The notes beneath the pieces are model-generated. The model had not been told where the DNA came from. It was given only the letters and a program-made list of their open reading frames with translations, and ran no database searches. This document shows positions 37,008-47,765 of a stretch of DNA of 64,000 nt, one piece after another. Within the stretch, counting starts at the first letter, position 1. Every line of letters starts with the position of its first letter. This DNA is from Porphyrobacter sp. CACIAM 03H1 (GTDB taxonomy: Bacteria > Pseudomonadota > Alphaproteobacteria > Sphingomonadales > Sphingomonadaceae), in assembly GCF_002215495.1 (NCBI RefSeq), contig NZ_CP021378.1, positions 1,355,846-1,419,845 on the forward strand, written 5' to 3'. Position numbers and translations under genes: made by a program.

Positions 37008-38078
37008 ATGCTCTACCTGCTTGCCGAGTGGCTTGGCTTCGAAGGCATCCTCAATCTGGTGCGCTACCAGAGCTTCCGTGCGGGCGCGACGCTGATGACC
37101 GCGCTGGTGATCGGCCTCCTGATCGGCGAACGCTTCATCAACTTCCTGCGCGTGCGGCAGGGCAAAGGCCAGCCGATCCGCTTGGACGGCCCGCAGTCGC
37201 ACCTCGCCAAGCGCGGCACGCCGACGATGGGCGGGCTGATGATCCTCGTCGCCCTGTCGCTCTCGCTGCTCCTGTGGATGGACCTCACCAGCCCCTTCGT
37301 CTGGGCGTGCTTTGCGGTGACTATCGGCTTCGGGGTGATCGGTTTCCTCGACGATTACGACAAGGTCGCCAAGAACAGCCATGCGGGCGTTCCGGCGCGG
37401 GTGCGGCTGCTCGCCGAGTTCGTGGTGGCGGGCGTGGCATCGTGGCTGATCGTCAGCCAGATCAACACCAACCTCTACCTGCCCTTCCTCACCGGCGTGA
37501 GCATCCCGCTGGGGCCGGCCTATTACGTCTTCGCCGCCTTCGTGATCGTGGGCGCGGGGAATGCGGTGAACCTGACCGACGGGCTCGACGGTCTTGCGAT
37601 CATGCCGGTGATCATTGCCGCAGGCACCTTCGCGATCATCGCCTATCTGGTGGGTCGGGTCGATTTCAGCACCTATCTCGGCATCCCGCACGTGCCGGGC
37701 GCGGGGGAGCTGGCGATCTTCTGCGCGGCGATCATGGGGGCGGGGCTCGCCTTCCTGTGGTTCAACGCGCCCCCTGCGGCGGTGTTCATGGGCGACACCG
37801 GCTCGCTGGCTCTGGGCGGCGCCCTCGGCGCGATCGCGGTCGCCTCGCACCACGAGGTCGTGCTCGGCATCGTCGGCGGGCTGTTCGTGCTCGAAGCCGT
37901 CAGCGTGATCGTGCAGGTGTTCTGGTTCAAGCGCACCGGCAAGCGCGTCTTCAGGATGGCGCCGATCCACCACCATTTCGAGCAGCTCGGCTGGAGCGAG
38001 AGCAAGGTCGTGATCCGGTTCTGGATCATCGCCATCGTGCTCGCGCTGATCGGGCTGTCGACGCTGAAACTCAGGTAG
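37008..38078 (+). CDS. mraY: Phospho-MurNAc-pentapeptide transferase
   Basis: 356 aa with about ten membrane helices. Signature blocks are [33 protein letters not shown] and [12 protein letters not shown], and the end carries PIHHHFE. It moves phospho-MurNAc-pentapeptide to undecaprenyl phosphate to form lipid I on the inner face of the membrane. Confidence 0.97.
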   Translation: MLYLLAEWLGFEGILNLVRYQSFRAGATLMTALVIGLLIGERFINFLRVRQGKGQPIRLDGPQSHLAKRGTPTMGGLMILVALSLSLLLWMDLTSPFVWACFAVTIGFGVIGFLDDYDKVAKNSHAGVPARVRLLAEFVVAGVASWLIVSQINTNLYLPFLTGVSIPLGPAYYVFAAFVIVGAGNAVNLTDGLDGLAIMPVIIAAGTFAIIAYLVGRVDFSTYLGIPHVPGAGELAIFCAAIMGAGLAFLWFNAPPAAVFMGDTGSLALGGALGAIAVASHHEVVLGIVGGLFVLEAVSVIVQVFWFKRTGKRVFRMAPIHHHFEQLGWSESKVVIRFWIIAIVLALIGLSTLKLR

Positions 38079-38094
38079 GGGAGGGGCGGCCGGC

Positions 38095-39468
38095 GTGATC
38101 ACCTCTCCCGCCTTCAAGGGAAAGCGTTTCGCGGTGCTCGGCCTCGCCCGTTCGGGCGCGGCGGCGGCCGAGGCGCTGCTCGCGAGCGGCGCAGAGGTGA
38201 TCGCCTGGGACCGCCAGCCCCATGCGCGCGAGCCCTTCGAGGGGCGCTGCCGGCTGATCGACCCGCTGGAGCTCGACCTCACCGGCTTTGCGGGCGTGGT
38301 GGTCTCGCCCGGCGTGCCGCTCAACTCGCACCCGATCGGCCCGCACACCTGGCAATACGGCCTGCCCGTCATCGGCGACATCGAGCTCTTCGCGATGGCC
38401 CGCGCCAGCCTGCCGCCGCACCGCGTGGTCGGGATCACCGGCACCAACGGCAAGTCGACCACCACCGCGCTGGTCCACCATATCCTGCGCGAAGCGGGCG
38501 TGCCGACCGTGATGGGCGGCAACATCGGCGATCCGGTCCTCGGGCAGGATCCGCTCCCCGAGGGCGGGGTCTATGTGCTGGAACTCTCCAGCTTCCAGAT
38601 CGACCTCACCTTCACCCTCGATTGCGACGTCGCTGCGCTCACCAACATCACCCCCGACCATCTCGACCGCTATGCGAGCTTCGAGGCCTATGCCGCGGCC
38701 AAGGAACGGCTGTTCCAGATGCAGCAGACGGGCACGGCGATCATCTGCGACGAGGACGAACCCACCACCGCCATCGCCGAGGGGCTGGAGACCGCGGGCA
38801 AGCCGCTGGTGCGGGTGAAGACCGCCGATCTCGAAACGGCGGGGCTGGCGGAAGGGCGCTCGCCCTCGCTGGCGGGCCCGCACAATGCCCAGAACGCCGC
38901 GGTCGCCGCCGCGATCTGCCGCCAGCTTGGACTGACGGACGCGCAGATCGCCGCCGGGCTCGCCTCCTATCGCGGCCTGCCGCACCGCATGGAGCGGGTC
39001 TGCGAGGTCGAGGGCGTCACCTACATCAACGACAGCAAGGCGACCAACGCCGCCTCCGCCGCCCCCGCGCTCGCCGCCTTCCCGCCCGATCCGGCGATCA
39101 ACGGAGGCAGCCCCCGCATCCACTGGATCGTCGGCGGGTTGCCCAAGGAAGACGGGCTCGGGGCCTGCGCCGACCATCTCGCCAACATCGCCGCCGCCTA
39201 CACCGTGGGCGAGGCCGGGCCGATGTTCGCCGATCTGCTCGAAGGGCAGGTCAGGGTCGAACGCTGCGAGCTCATCAGCGAGGCGGTGCGCCGCGCCGTC
39301 GAGGCCGCGCGCCCGGGCGAGATCGTGCTGCTCTCGCCAGCCTGCGCCTCATACGACCAGTTCCGCGACTACGAGAAGCGCGGGCACCACTTCCGCCAGA
39401 TGGTCGGCGCGATCACCGGCTGCGACACCTGCCTCGATGATGCGTCGGCGCGGAGCATCCTGCCGTGA
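38095..39468 (+). CDS. murD: UDP-MurNAc-L-Ala:D-Glu ligase
   Basis: 457 aa from a GTG with GGGGCGG upstream. The N-terminal Rossmann-like domain begins VLGLARSGAAAAEALL; the ATP loop is GTNGKSTTTALV; the third domain has the conserved YINDSKATNAASAAPAL. It adds D-glutamate as the second residue of the stem peptide. GTGA couples it to ftsW. Confidence 0.96.
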   Translation: MITSPAFKGKRFAVLGLARSGAAAAEALLASGAEVIAWDRQPHAREPFEGRCRLIDPLELDLTGFAGVVVSPGVPLNSHPIGPHTWQYGLPVIGDIELFAMARASLPPHRVVGITGTNGKSTTTALVHHILREAGVPTVMGGNIGDPVLGQDPLPEGGVYVLELSSFQIDLTFTLDCDVAALTNITPDHLDRYASFEAYAAAKERLFQMQQTGTAIICDEDEPTTAIAEGLETAGKPLVRVKTADLETAGLAEGRSPSLAGPHNAQNAAVAAAICRQLGLTDAQIAAGLASYRGLPHRMERVCEVEGVTYINDSKATNAASAAPALAAFPPDPAINGGSPRIHWIVGGLPKEDGLGACADHLANIAAAYTVGEAGPMFADLLEGQVRVERCELISEAVRRAVEAARPGEIVLLSPACASYDQFRDYEKRGHHFRQMVGAITGCDTCLDDASARSILP

Positions 39469-40694
39469 CCGCCCCGGTCTACACCCCCGTCGCCCGCGGC
39501 CCCGGGAACTTCCTCCCGCCCGTGCCGGTGCAGCGCCGCTGGCGCGACGCCCTGCGCATCTGGTGGCGCGAGATCGACAAGGTGCTGCTGCTGCTGATCG
39601 GGCTGCTGATGGCGATCGGTATCGTCGCGGTTGCCGCCGCCTCGCCCGCGAGCGCGGACATGCTCTCGACCGCCACCAAGCGGGTGCCCGACTTCATGTT
39701 CTTCAACCGCCACATCGTCTTCCAGCTGATGGGCCTCGCGCTGATGATCGGTCTCAGCTTCCTCAGCCGCGACCAGGCGCGCCGGCTCGGCATCCTCGTG
39801 GGTGCGGTGATGCTGGCGCTGCTGTTCGTGGTGCCGGTGATCGGCGAGGAGAAGAACGGCGCGCGGCGCTGGATCAATGTCGGCATGAGCCTGCAACCCT
39901 CGGAATTCCTCAAGCCCGGCTTCGCGATCATCTGCGCCTGGGTGCTGAGCTGGCGGCTGCGCGATCCGGGGCTACCGGTGATCTGGTACGTGAGCGGTCT
40001 GATGGGCCTGATCGCGGCGCTGCTGATGCTCCAGCCCAATCTCGGCGATGCGATCCTGTTCGGCGGGATATGGCTGGTGATGGTGCTGCTGGCGGGGATG
40101 CCGTGGCAGCGCCTCGCCGCGCTGGGCGGCATCGGCGCGGGCGGGCTGATCCTCGCCTACCTGTTCTACGACAACGCCCGCCACCGCATCGACGGGTTCC
40201 TCGGCGGGGGCACGGCCTTCGACCAGGTCGACCTTGCCCAGCGCACCATCACCGCGGGCGGGTGGACGGGGACCGGCCTGTGGCTCGGCACCCGCAAGAT
40301 GAACCTGCCCGAGGCCCACACCGACTACATCTTCTCGGTGATCGGCGAGGAGTTCGGGCTGGTGATGTGCGCGGGCGTGGTGCTCGTCTATTGCGCGCTG
40401 GTGCTGCGCGCGCTGGTGCGGCTGACGGGCGAGGACAACCTCTTCGCCCTGCTGGCGGGCGCAGGGCTGATCACCCAGTTCGGCGGACAGGCCTTCATCA
40501 ACATCCTCGTCAACCTCAAGCTGTTCCCCTCCAAGGGCATGACCTTGCCGCTGATCTCCTACGGCGGTTCATCGACACTGGCGGTGTGCTTCACGCTTGG
40601 GCTATTGCTGGCGATCACCCGGCGCAATCCGTTCCTCGCCCGCGAGGGCGGCGGCTTGCGCGAGCTGATCGAACGCAAGGAAACGCCCGCATGA
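39465..40694 (+). CDS. ftsW: Septal glycosyltransferase FtsW (SEDS)
   Basis: 409 aa from a GTG overlapping the murD stop. It has ten membrane helices. SEDS marks are [20 protein letters not shown], the large periplasmic loop with [13 protein letters not shown], and near the end [12 protein letters not shown]. It polymerises lipid II at the septum with FtsI. The proline-rich cytosolic N-terminus (about 1-25) is normal. Confidence 0.96.
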   Translation: MTAPVYTPVARGPGNFLPPVPVQRRWRDALRIWWREIDKVLLLLIGLLMAIGIVAVAAASPASADMLSTATKRVPDFMFFNRHIVFQLMGLALMIGLSFLSRDQARRLGILVGAVMLALLFVVPVIGEEKNGARRWINVGMSLQPSEFLKPGFAIICAWVLSWRLRDPGLPVIWYVSGLMGLIAALLMLQPNLGDAILFGGIWLVMVLLAGMPWQRLAALGGIGAGGLILAYLFYDNARHRIDGFLGGGTAFDQVDLAQRTITAGGWTGTGLWLGTRKMNLPEAHTDYIFSVIGEEFGLVMCAGVVLVYCALVLRALVRLTGEDNLFALLAGAGLITQFGGQAFINILVNLKLFPSKGMTLPLISYGGSSTLAVCFTLGLLLAITRRNPFLAREGGGLRELIERKETPA

Positions 40695-41914
40695 CGAGCC
40701 CGACCCCGACCGGCGCTTCCCGCCATTACGTGCTGGCCGCAGGCGGCACAGGCGGGCACCTGATCCCCGCCTTCGCCCTCGCCGCCGAACTGCACCAGCG
40801 CGGCCACCATGTCGCTCTCATCACCGACGAGCGCGGGGCGGCGATTCCGGGCAAGCCCGACTTCCTGCCCGCCCATGTCCTGCCCGCCGGGCGCTTCGGC
40901 AAGAACCCGCTCGGCTGGCCTGCGGGCGTGAGCGCGGTGCTCGAGGGCCGGGCGATGGCGCTGCGGCTGTTCGAGAGCTTCCAGCCCTCCGCCGTCGTCG
41001 GCTTCGGCGGCTATCCCGCGCTCCCCGCGCTGCTCGCCGCCACGGCCGCCAAGCTGCCGAGCATCGTCCACGAACAGAACGCGGTGCTGGGCCGCGTCAA
41101 CCGCCTGCTGGCGGGCCGGGTCGATGCCATCGCCACCTCCTACGAGAGCGTCGACCGGCTCAAGCCCAAGCACGCGGGCAAGGTCCACCTCGTCGGCAAC
41201 CCGGTGCGCGCCGAGGTGCTGGCCCTGCGCGAACAGGATTTCCCCGCCTTCACCGACGAAAGCCTGCTGCGCATCCTCGTCACCGGCGGATCGCAGGGGG
41301 CGCGGGTGCTTTCGGAAGTGGTGCCCGATGGCCTCGCCATGCTCCCCCCTGCGCTGCGCCAGCGCCTCCAGATCACCCAGCAATGCCGGGCCGAAGACCT
41401 CGAGGCGGTGCGCAAACGCTATGCCGAGCACGACATTCCCGCCGAACTCGGCACCTATTTCGAGGACATGCACGAACGGCTGGCGGACGCGCACCTGTTC
41501 ATCGGCCGCGCGGGCGCGTCGACCATCGCGGAACTGACGGCGGTGGGCCGCCCGGCGATCCTGATCCCGCTCCCCATCGCGACCGACGATCACCAGGCCG
41601 CCAACACCCGCGAGATGGTGAAGGCGGGCGGGGCGCGGATGATCCGGCAGGAATCCTTCCAGCCCAAGGAGCTCGCCAAGCAGATCCAGGTCATGGCGAT
41701 GAACCCGCAGAGCCTCGCCAACGCCGCGCACTGCGCCTTCAACTGCGGGCGGCCCGATGCGGCGAAGGACCTCGCCGACCTCGTGGAAAGCATGAGCGGG
41801 ATCGACCTGATGGACGTGATCCGCGTCGGCGAGGCGGCGCCCCGCGCCGCCCAAGCCGCTGTCCGGCCCCAGCCCTCGACCAGCAAGGCCGCAAAGGAGC
41901 GCGCGGACACATGA
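40691..41914 (+). CDS. murG: UDP-GlcNAc:lipid I GlcNAc transferase
   Basis: 407 aa, ATGA overlap with ftsW. GT28 fold: [16 protein letters not shown] at the N-terminus, [12 protein letters not shown], the second glycine loop [12 protein letters not shown], and the C-terminal [13 protein letters not shown] sugar-nucleotide site. It makes lipid II. A charged tail of about 40 residues follows the core; the tail is longer than in E. coli MurG. Confidence 0.96.
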   Translation: MTSPTPTGASRHYVLAAGGTGGHLIPAFALAAELHQRGHHVALITDERGAAIPGKPDFLPAHVLPAGRFGKNPLGWPAGVSAVLEGRAMALRLFESFQPSAVVGFGGYPALPALLAATAAKLPSIVHEQNAVLGRVNRLLAGRVDAIATSYESVDRLKPKHAGKVHLVGNPVRAEVLALREQDFPAFTDESLLRILVTGGSQGARVLSEVVPDGLAMLPPALRQRLQITQQCRAEDLEAVRKRYAEHDIPAELGTYFEDMHERLADAHLFIGRAGASTIAELTAVGRPAILIPLPIATDDHQAANTREMVKAGGARMIRQESFQPKELAKQIQVMAMNPQSLANAAHCAFNCGRPDAAKDLADLVESMSGIDLMDVIRVGEAAPRAAQAAVRPQPSTSKAAKERADT

Positions 41915-43344
41915 AGGGTGTGGGCACCGATATCGGCATCATCCATTTCGTCGGCATCGGCGGGATCGGCATGTCGGGCATCGCCGAGGTGATGCACAAC
42001 CTCGGTTACCGGGTGCAGGGCAGCGACATCGCCGAAGGGGCGAGCGTCGAGCGGCTGCGCGCGCGCGGCATCACCGTGCATGTCGGGCACCGGGCAGAGA
42101 ACGTCGAAGGCGTGGCGGTGGTCGTCACCTCCACTGCCGTGCGCCGCACCAACCCCGAGGTCGCCGCCGCTCTGGAAGCCCGCATCCCCGTGGTGCGCCG
42201 CGCGGAGATGCTCGCCGAACTGATGCGCCTCAAGTCCACCGTCGCGGTGGCGGGCACCCACGGCAAGACCACCACGACGAGCATGATCGCGACCCTGCTC
42301 GATGCGGGCGGGATCGACCCGACCGTGATCAACGGCGGCATCATCGAGCAATATGGCTCCAACGCCCGCCTCGGCGATTCCGACTGGATGGTGGTCGAGG
42401 CCGACGAGAGCGACGGGAGCTTCCTGCGACTGGACGGCACCATCGCGGTCGTCACCAACATCGATCCCGAACACCTCGACCACTACGGCGACTTCGACGG
42501 GGTGAAGCGCGCCTTCGTCGAGTTCATCCACAACGTGCCCTTCTATGGGGCAGCGGTGCTGTGCGTCGATCATCCGGTGGTGCAGGCGGTGATCGGCGAG
42601 GTGCGCGACCGCAAGGTGGTGACCTACGGCTTCTCGCTGCAGGCCGATATCTGCGGGGTCAATGTCCGCAGCATCGACGGGGGCAACAGCTTCGACGTGA
42701 TCGTGCGCCAGCGGGGTCTCGAGGACCGCCGGATCGAGGGCGTGCACCTGCCCATGCCGGGCCGCCACAACGTCCAGAACGCGCTCGCCGCCATCGCGGT
42801 CGCGATCGAGATGGGCTGTTCGGACGAGGTGATCCGCACCGGCTTTGCCCGTTTCGGCGGGGTGCGGCGGCGGTTCACCAGGGTCGGGTCCGTCGAGCTG
42901 GCGGGCGGCAATGTCACCGTGATCGACGACTATGCCCACCACCCGGTCGAAATCCGCGCCGTGCTCGCCGCCGCGCGCGAGGCGGTGGGCGAGGGTGGCC
43001 GCGTGATCGCGGTCGCCCAGCCGCACCGCTATTCGCGCCTCGGCGACCTGATGGACGATTTCCAGTCCTGCTTCGATCTGGCCGACATCGCCTATGTCGC
43101 CCCGGTCTATCCCGCGGGCGAGGAGCCGATCCCGGGGGTCGACCATACGGCGCTGGTCGCCGGGATGAAGGCCCGCGGCCACCGCGCCGCGCGCGAGATC
43201 GCGGGGGCCGAGGCGCTGGCCGAGGTGCTCGCGGGCGAAGTGGCGGCGGGCGACCTCGTCGTGTGCCTCGGCGCGGGCGACATCACCAAGTGGGCCGCAG
43301 GGCTGGCTCCGGCGATCACGGCAAAGCGGGGTGTTGCTGCGTGA
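41911..43344 (+). CDS. murC: UDP-MurNAc:L-Ala ligase
   Basis: 477 aa, ATGA overlap with murG. Rossmann-like [16 protein letters not shown] at the N-terminus; ATP loop [12 protein letters not shown]; metal region [11 protein letters not shown]; end domain [14 protein letters not shown]. It starts the stem peptide by adding L-alanine to UDP-MurNAc. GTGA joins it to murB. Confidence 0.97.
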   Translation: MKGVGTDIGIIHFVGIGGIGMSGIAEVMHNLGYRVQGSDIAEGASVERLRARGITVHVGHRAENVEGVAVVVTSTAVRRTNPEVAAALEARIPVVRRAEMLAELMRLKSTVAVAGTHGKTTTTSMIATLLDAGGIDPTVINGGIIEQYGSNARLGDSDWMVVEADESDGSFLRLDGTIAVVTNIDPEHLDHYGDFDGVKRAFVEFIHNVPFYGAAVLCVDHPVVQAVIGEVRDRKVVTYGFSLQADICGVNVRSIDGGNSFDVIVRQRGLEDRRIEGVHLPMPGRHNVQNALAAIAVAIEMGCSDEVIRTGFARFGGVRRRFTRVGSVELAGGNVTVIDDYAHHPVEIRAVLAAAREAVGEGGRVIAVAQPHRYSRLGDLMDDFQSCFDLADIAYVAPVYPAGEEPIPGVDHTALVAGMKARGHRAAREIAGAEALAEVLAGEVAAGDLVVCLGAGDITKWAAGLAPAITAKRGVAA

Positions 43345-44306
43345 ACCAGCCCGGCGACACCTATATCTACGGCACCGGCATGGCCCCGACCTGCGCGGTC
43401 GAGGGCGCGGTCGGCACGCTCATTCCGCTCGAGGGCATCCGCGGCAAGCTCACGAACAAGGCCCCGCTCGCGCCCTATACCTGGTTCAAGACCGGCGGGC
43501 CGGCCGACTGGCTGTTCGAGCCTGCCGACATGGAAGACCTCAAGACCTTCCTCGAGAGGCTCGACGGCGAGATCCCCGTTATGGCGCTCGGCCTCGGCTC
43601 GAACATGATCGTGCGCGACGGCGGGGTGCCGGGCGTGGTGGTGCGGCTCGGCAAGGCCTTTGCGGGCGTGCAGCACACGGGCGCGATGGAACTGACCTGC
43701 GGCGGCGGGGCGAGCGGTATTCTGGTTGCCTCGACCGCGCGCGACCTCGGCATTGCGGGGCTCGAATTCCTGCGCGGCATCCCCGGCACGGTCGGCGGCT
43801 TCGTGCGCATGAACGGCGGGGCCTATGGACGCGAGGTGGCCGACGTGCTGATCGATTGCGCGGTGATCCTGCACGACGGCAGCTTCATCACCCTGAACGC
43901 CGAGGAACTCGACTATTCCTACCGCCACTCGGCCCTGCCCGAGGGGGCGATCGTGGTCTCCGCGCGCTTCCGCGGGCATCCGGGCGATCCCGCCGCCATC
44001 GGCGCCGAGATGGACCGCATCGCCGCCGCGCGCGAGGCTTCGCAGCCGCTGCGCACCAAGACGGGCGGTTCGACCTTCAAGAACCCCGAGGGCCACAAGG
44101 CTTGGGAACTGGTCGACCGCGCCGGCTGCCGCGGCATGACGCTGGGCGGCGCACAGGTCAGCGAGAAGCATACCAACTTCCTCATCAACACCGGCACCGC
44201 CACCAGCGCCGACATCGAGGGCCTCGGCGAGATGGTGCGCGACAAGGTCTACGCCGCGACCGGCGTGAGCCTCGAATGGGAAATCCAGCGGGTGGGGCGG
44301 CCGTGA
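43341..44306 (+). CDS. murB: UDP-N-acetylenolpyruvoylglucosamine reductase, type I
   Basis: 321 aa from a GTG overlapping murC. FAD-binding segments: [36 protein letters not shown], and GSTFKNPEG, where the Ser is the proton donor. It reduces enolpyruvyl-UDP-GlcNAc to UDP-MurNAc using NADPH. A family-C repeat fills the gap before ddl, the only break of more than 60 nt between mraZ and ftsA. Confidence 0.95.
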   Translation: MNQPGDTYIYGTGMAPTCAVEGAVGTLIPLEGIRGKLTNKAPLAPYTWFKTGGPADWLFEPADMEDLKTFLERLDGEIPVMALGLGSNMIVRDGGVPGVVVRLGKAFAGVQHTGAMELTCGGGASGILVASTARDLGIAGLEFLRGIPGTVGGFVRMNGGAYGREVADVLIDCAVILHDGSFITLNAEELDYSYRHSALPEGAIVVSARFRGHPGDPAAIGAEMDRIAAAREASQPLRTKTGGSTFKNPEGHKAWELVDRAGCRGMTLGGAQVSEKHTNFLINTGTATSADIEGLGEMVRDKVYAATGVSLEWEIQRVGRP

Positions 44307-44323
44307 TGCATAAAGCACCACAC

Positions 44324-44388
44324 CCGTTCGCCTCGAGCGCAGTCGAGAGGCAGGAGTGCGGTATCTCGACTGCGCTCGACACGAACGG
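44324..44388. repeat. Dispersed inverted repeat, family C
   Basis: Arms of about 25 bp: CCGTTCGCCTCGAGCGCAGT on the left (from 44324) and ACTGCGCTCGACACGAACGG on the right (to 44388), nearly perfect complements, loop of about 15 nt. It lies within the dcw cluster between murB and ddl. A half copy is at 58753. Confidence 0.85.
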
Positions 44389-44397
44389 AACTGAAGA

Positions 44398-45387
44398 ATG
44401 ACTCTCCCCAAACCCCTCCACGTCGCTGTCCTGATGGGCGGCTGGGCGAACGAGCGGCAGGTCTCGCTGACCAGCGGCGCGGGCGTGGCCGACGCGCTGG
44501 AATTGCGCGGGCACAGCGTTACTCGCATCGACATGGGGCGCGATGTTGCCCTGAAACTCCACGAAGCGAAGCCCGATGTCGTGTTCAATGCGCTCCACGG
44601 CGTTCCCGGCGAGGACGGGACGGTGCAGGGGATGCTCGACCTGATGGGGCTGCCCTATACCCACTCGGGCCTCGCCACCTCGGTGATTGCGATCGACAAG
44701 CAGCTGACCAAGCAGGCGCTGGTGCCGCACGGCATCCCCATGCCGGGCGGGCGGATCGTGACGCGCGAGGAACTCTACGAACGCGACCCGCTGCCGCGGC
44801 CCTATGTGCTGAAGCCGGTGAACGAGGGTTCCTCGGTGGGCGTCGCCATCGTCACCGCGGACAGCAATGTCGGCAATCCGATCAGTCCTGAGGCCAAGGG
44901 CCCATGGCAGGAGTTTGCCGAACTTCTCGCCGAACCCTTCATCAAGGGCCGCGAACTCACCGCGGCGGTGCTCGACGGCCCCGACGGCCCGCGCGCGCTG
45001 GGCGTCACCGAGCTGATCGTCGCCAACGGCTTCTACGATTACGAGAACAAGTACACCGCCGGGCGCACCGAGCACATCTTCCCGGCGAAACTCCCGCCCG
45101 AAATCACCGCGCTTTGCGAGCAATACGCGGTCAAGGCGCATCAGGTGCTCGGCTGCCACGGCACCAGCCGCACCGATTTCCGCTGGGACGAGGAAGCGGG
45201 CGAGGACGGGCTCTTCGTGCTCGAGACCAACACGCAGCCGGGCATGACGCCGCTCAGCCTCGTGCCCGAACAGGCGGCGGGCTGCGGCATCTCCTATGCG
45301 GACCTCGTCGAGATGCTCTGCGTCGAGGGCCTGCGGGTCCATGCATTGAAACAGGGAGGCAGGCATGGCGCAGCAGATCAGGCGTAG
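44398..45387 (+). CDS. ddl: D-alanine-D-alanine ligase
   Basis: 329 aa, close to the DdlB length. ATP-grasp fold: GGWANERQVSLTSG at the N-terminus, NALHGVPGEDGTVQG, PYVLKPVNEGSSVG and the metal site ETNTQPGMTPLS. It supplies the dipeptide for MurF. The end overlaps ftsQ by 23 nt. ATG at 44398 immediately follows the family-C repeat (GAAGA upstream). Confidence 0.96.
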   Translation: MTLPKPLHVAVLMGGWANERQVSLTSGAGVADALELRGHSVTRIDMGRDVALKLHEAKPDVVFNALHGVPGEDGTVQGMLDLMGLPYTHSGLATSVIAIDKQLTKQALVPHGIPMPGGRIVTREELYERDPLPRPYVLKPVNEGSSVGVAIVTADSNVGNPISPEAKGPWQEFAELLAEPFIKGRELTAAVLDGPDGPRALGVTELIVANGFYDYENKYTAGRTEHIFPAKLPPEITALCEQYAVKAHQVLGCHGTSRTDFRWDEEAGEDGLFVLETNTQPGMTPLSLVPEQAAGCGISYADLVEMLCVEGLRVHALKQGGRHGAADQA

Positions 45388-46291
45388 CGGCTCCACCGGC
45401 GTGCGCCGAGCCGCCAAGGCGCAGAGCCGCGCGGTCGCCGCGCGCAAGGCGGGGCGCTCGGCAAGCGGCGTCGTCGACCGGATCATGGGCGTCCTGCCCT
45501 TCACCGAGGAACAGTGGAGCCGCATCTGGCTGGCGATGATCATCGGCGGCAGCGTGGGGATCGCCTTCGTGATCGCAAGCCTTGCCGGCGTGCCCGCGCT
45601 AGCGCAGGCGCAGGTCGCCGCCATCGCTGCCGATGCCGGGTTCGAGGTGCGCCACGTGCGCGTCACGGGCACTTCGCGGATGGACGAGCAGCAGGTCTAT
45701 GCCCGCGCGCTCGCCACCCGCAACCAGGCCATGCCCGATGTCGACATCGCCAAGCTGCGCGAGGATCTGCGCGCGCTGCCGTGGGTCAAGGACGCGCGGG
45801 TCTCGATCCAGCTGCCTCACACCCTTGCCATCGACATCGTCGAGCGGACCCCGCACGCGGTCCTCGAGAAGCCCGACCGGCTGGTGCTGATCGATGCGAC
45901 TGGCGTGGAGCTTGAACCCGTCGCCGCCGACAAGGCCAAGGGGATGCTGCGCCTCGCCGGGCCGGGGGCGGCGAAGCAGGCGCGCGCGCTCGAGACGCTG
46001 CTCGCCGCCGCGCCCGCGCTGGCGCCCAAGGTCGAGGCCGCCGAGTGGGTCGGGAACCGCCGCTGGAACCTCACCTTCACCACCGGCCAGCTGCTCGCCC
46101 TGCCCGAGGGCGAGCTCGAGAGCGCAACCGCGCTGGTCAAGTTCGCGCGGCTCGACGGCAAGAACCGGCTGCTCGGCGGCAAGGTGCTGGCCTTCGACAT
46201 GCGCACGCCCCCGCGGCTCTACATGCGCCTGCCCGAAGAGGCGGCCAAGCCCAAGGTGGTCGCCGCGAACGATAAGGGGGAGACGACCTGA
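45365..46291 (+). CDS. ftsQ: Cell division protein FtsQ
   Basis: 308 aa. A long basic cytosolic tail (about 1-45), one membrane helix (about 58-80), a POTRA domain (about 93-165, VRHVRVTGTSRMDEQQVYARAL) and the FtsQ beta domain with PHTLAIDIVERTPHAVLE. It recruits FtsB/FtsL to the divisome from the periplasmic side. It shares one base with ftsA (TGATG). Confidence 0.93.
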   Translation: MAQQIRRSGSTGVRRAAKAQSRAVAARKAGRSASGVVDRIMGVLPFTEEQWSRIWLAMIIGGSVGIAFVIASLAGVPALAQAQVAAIAADAGFEVRHVRVTGTSRMDEQQVYARALATRNQAMPDVDIAKLREDLRALPWVKDARVSIQLPHTLAIDIVERTPHAVLEKPDRLVLIDATGVELEPVAADKAKGMLRLAGPGAAKQARALETLLAAAPALAPKVEAAEWVGNRRWNLTFTTGQLLALPEGELESATALVKFARLDGKNRLLGGKVLAFDMRTPPRLYMRLPEEAAKPKVVAANDKGETT

Positions 46292-47631
46292 TGGCCTCGC
46301 GCGCTTCCACCCCCTCGCGCCGCCTTGCGCGCACCCATGCCGCGGTCAACATCGGCTCGTTCCGCATCTCGGCCATGATCATGGGCGAGACCGAGAACGG
46401 CGACTTGCAGGTACTCGGCTCCGGCCACCGCGCCAGCGCGGGGGTGAAGCGGGGCTATGTCACGGACATGGCCGCCGCCAGCCACGCGATCCGCGATGCG
46501 GTCGAGCGGGCCGAGAAGGCCTCAGGCACCCCCGTGCGCAGCGTTTGGATCGCCTGCGCCGGTGCGGGCCTTGCCAGCCATGTCGTCTCGGTCGACATCG
46601 AGATCGGCGGGCGGCGGATCGAGGACGAGGATGTCGAGGCGCTGCTGGTCGAGGCGCAAGCGATGATCCAGCCCGACGGGCGCAAGGTGCTCCACGCCCA
46701 GCCCGCGCACTACACGCTCGACGGCGCCCACGGCGTCGCCAATCCGCGCGGGCTGCATGCCGAGCGACTGGGGGTCGACATCCACGTGATGCTCGCCGAC
46801 GGGGCGCCGGTCAGGAACCTCACCGAAGCGGTGCAGAACGCCCATCTCGAAGTCGAGGGCGTGGTCGCCGCGCCGCTTGCTGCAGGGCATGCCTGCCTCA
46901 CCCCGGAGGAGCGCGAGCTGGGCGTCGCGCTGGTCGAGATCGGGGCCGACATCACCAATGTTGCGGTCTTCGCGGGCGGGATGCTGCTCGGTCTCCAGGC
47001 CGTGCCGATGGGATCGGGATCGATCACCGACGCGATTGCCTCGAGCTTCGGCATCCGCCGCTCGCAGGCCGAGCGCCTGAAATGCGTCGCCGGCTCGGCG
47101 ATCGCCAGCCCGTCCGATCACCGCGAGCTGATCCCCGTCAGCGGGCCCGGAGAAATCGGGACCGAGGGCGGCGAGGGCGGCGTCCCCTCCGGTCCGCTGG
47201 CGCGCGGGGCCGACGACAAGAACCGCATCGTGCGCGCCGAGCTGATCGCGGTGGTGACCCAGCAATTGTCGGTGCTGACCGGCGAGATCGGCAAGGCACT
47301 GAAGACCATGGGTTTCGCCGGGAGCCGCGCGGGGCAGGTGGTGCTGACCGGCGGCGGGGCGGAGCTCGCCGGGATGGCCGATTTCATGCAGGGCGCGCTG
47401 GGCCAGCCGGTGCGGCTCGGGCGCCCGCCGCAGCTCGCTGGGATGCCCGAGGCGCACCACGCGCCGGGCTTCGCGACGCTCGCGGGCCTGTGCCTCTACG
47501 CGGCCGACGATCCGGTCGATATTCGCGCGGTAGGCGCGGGGCGCGGCGGGGTGTACAAGGCCTTCACCCGCGAGAGCGGCTTCCTGGCGCTGCTGATGCG
47601 CCTGTTCCGCGCGTTGAGGGAATATTTCTGA
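46291..47631 (+). CDS. ftsA: Cell division protein FtsA
   Basis: 446 aa, actin-like ATPase. NIGSFRISAMI is the first phosphate loop (usually DxGT-like), followed by the 1C domain; the VEIGADITNVAVFAGG block and VVLTGGGAELAGM complete the nucleotide site. The C-terminal LMRLFRALREYF is an amphipathic membrane helix. It tethers FtsZ to the membrane. An insert of about 20 Gly/Glu-rich residues (GPGEIGTEGGEGGVPSG) precedes the last subdomain. Confidence 0.95.
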   Translation: MASRASTPSRRLARTHAAVNIGSFRISAMIMGETENGDLQVLGSGHRASAGVKRGYVTDMAAASHAIRDAVERAEKASGTPVRSVWIACAGAGLASHVVSVDIEIGGRRIEDEDVEALLVEAQAMIQPDGRKVLHAQPAHYTLDGAHGVANPRGLHAERLGVDIHVMLADGAPVRNLTEAVQNAHLEVEGVVAAPLAAGHACLTPEERELGVALVEIGADITNVAVFAGGMLLGLQAVPMGSGSITDAIASSFGIRRSQAERLKCVAGSAIASPSDHRELIPVSGPGEIGTEGGEGGVPSGPLARGADDKNRIVRAELIAVVTQQLSVLTGEIGKALKTMGFAGSRAGQVVLTGGGAELAGMADFMQGALGQPVRLGRPPQLAGMPEAHHAPGFATLAGLCLYAADDPVDIRAVGAGRGGVYKAFTRESGFLALLMRLFRALREYF

Positions 47632-47654
47632 GCGCGCAAAGCATGCGGCGATGC

Positions 47655-47683
47655 TGTGGATAAGGGTTTTGCCGCTATAAAAT
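47655..47683. promoter_or_regulatory. Consensus DnaA box and promoter element before ftsZ
   Basis: TGTGGATAA (47655-47663) is the exact complement of the DnaA box TTATCCACA. TATAAAAT (47676-47683) follows, and a -35 hexamer for it would overlap the box. DnaA binding could therefore affect an ftsZ-specific promoter. Confidence 0.6.
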
Positions 47684-47765
47684 GTGCATGGCGATTATGT
47701 CAGAGAGGAAAAACGCGGGGGAATAAGGTGAAAATTTCCATCCCCGGCGTCTGGAGGACCAGCAG

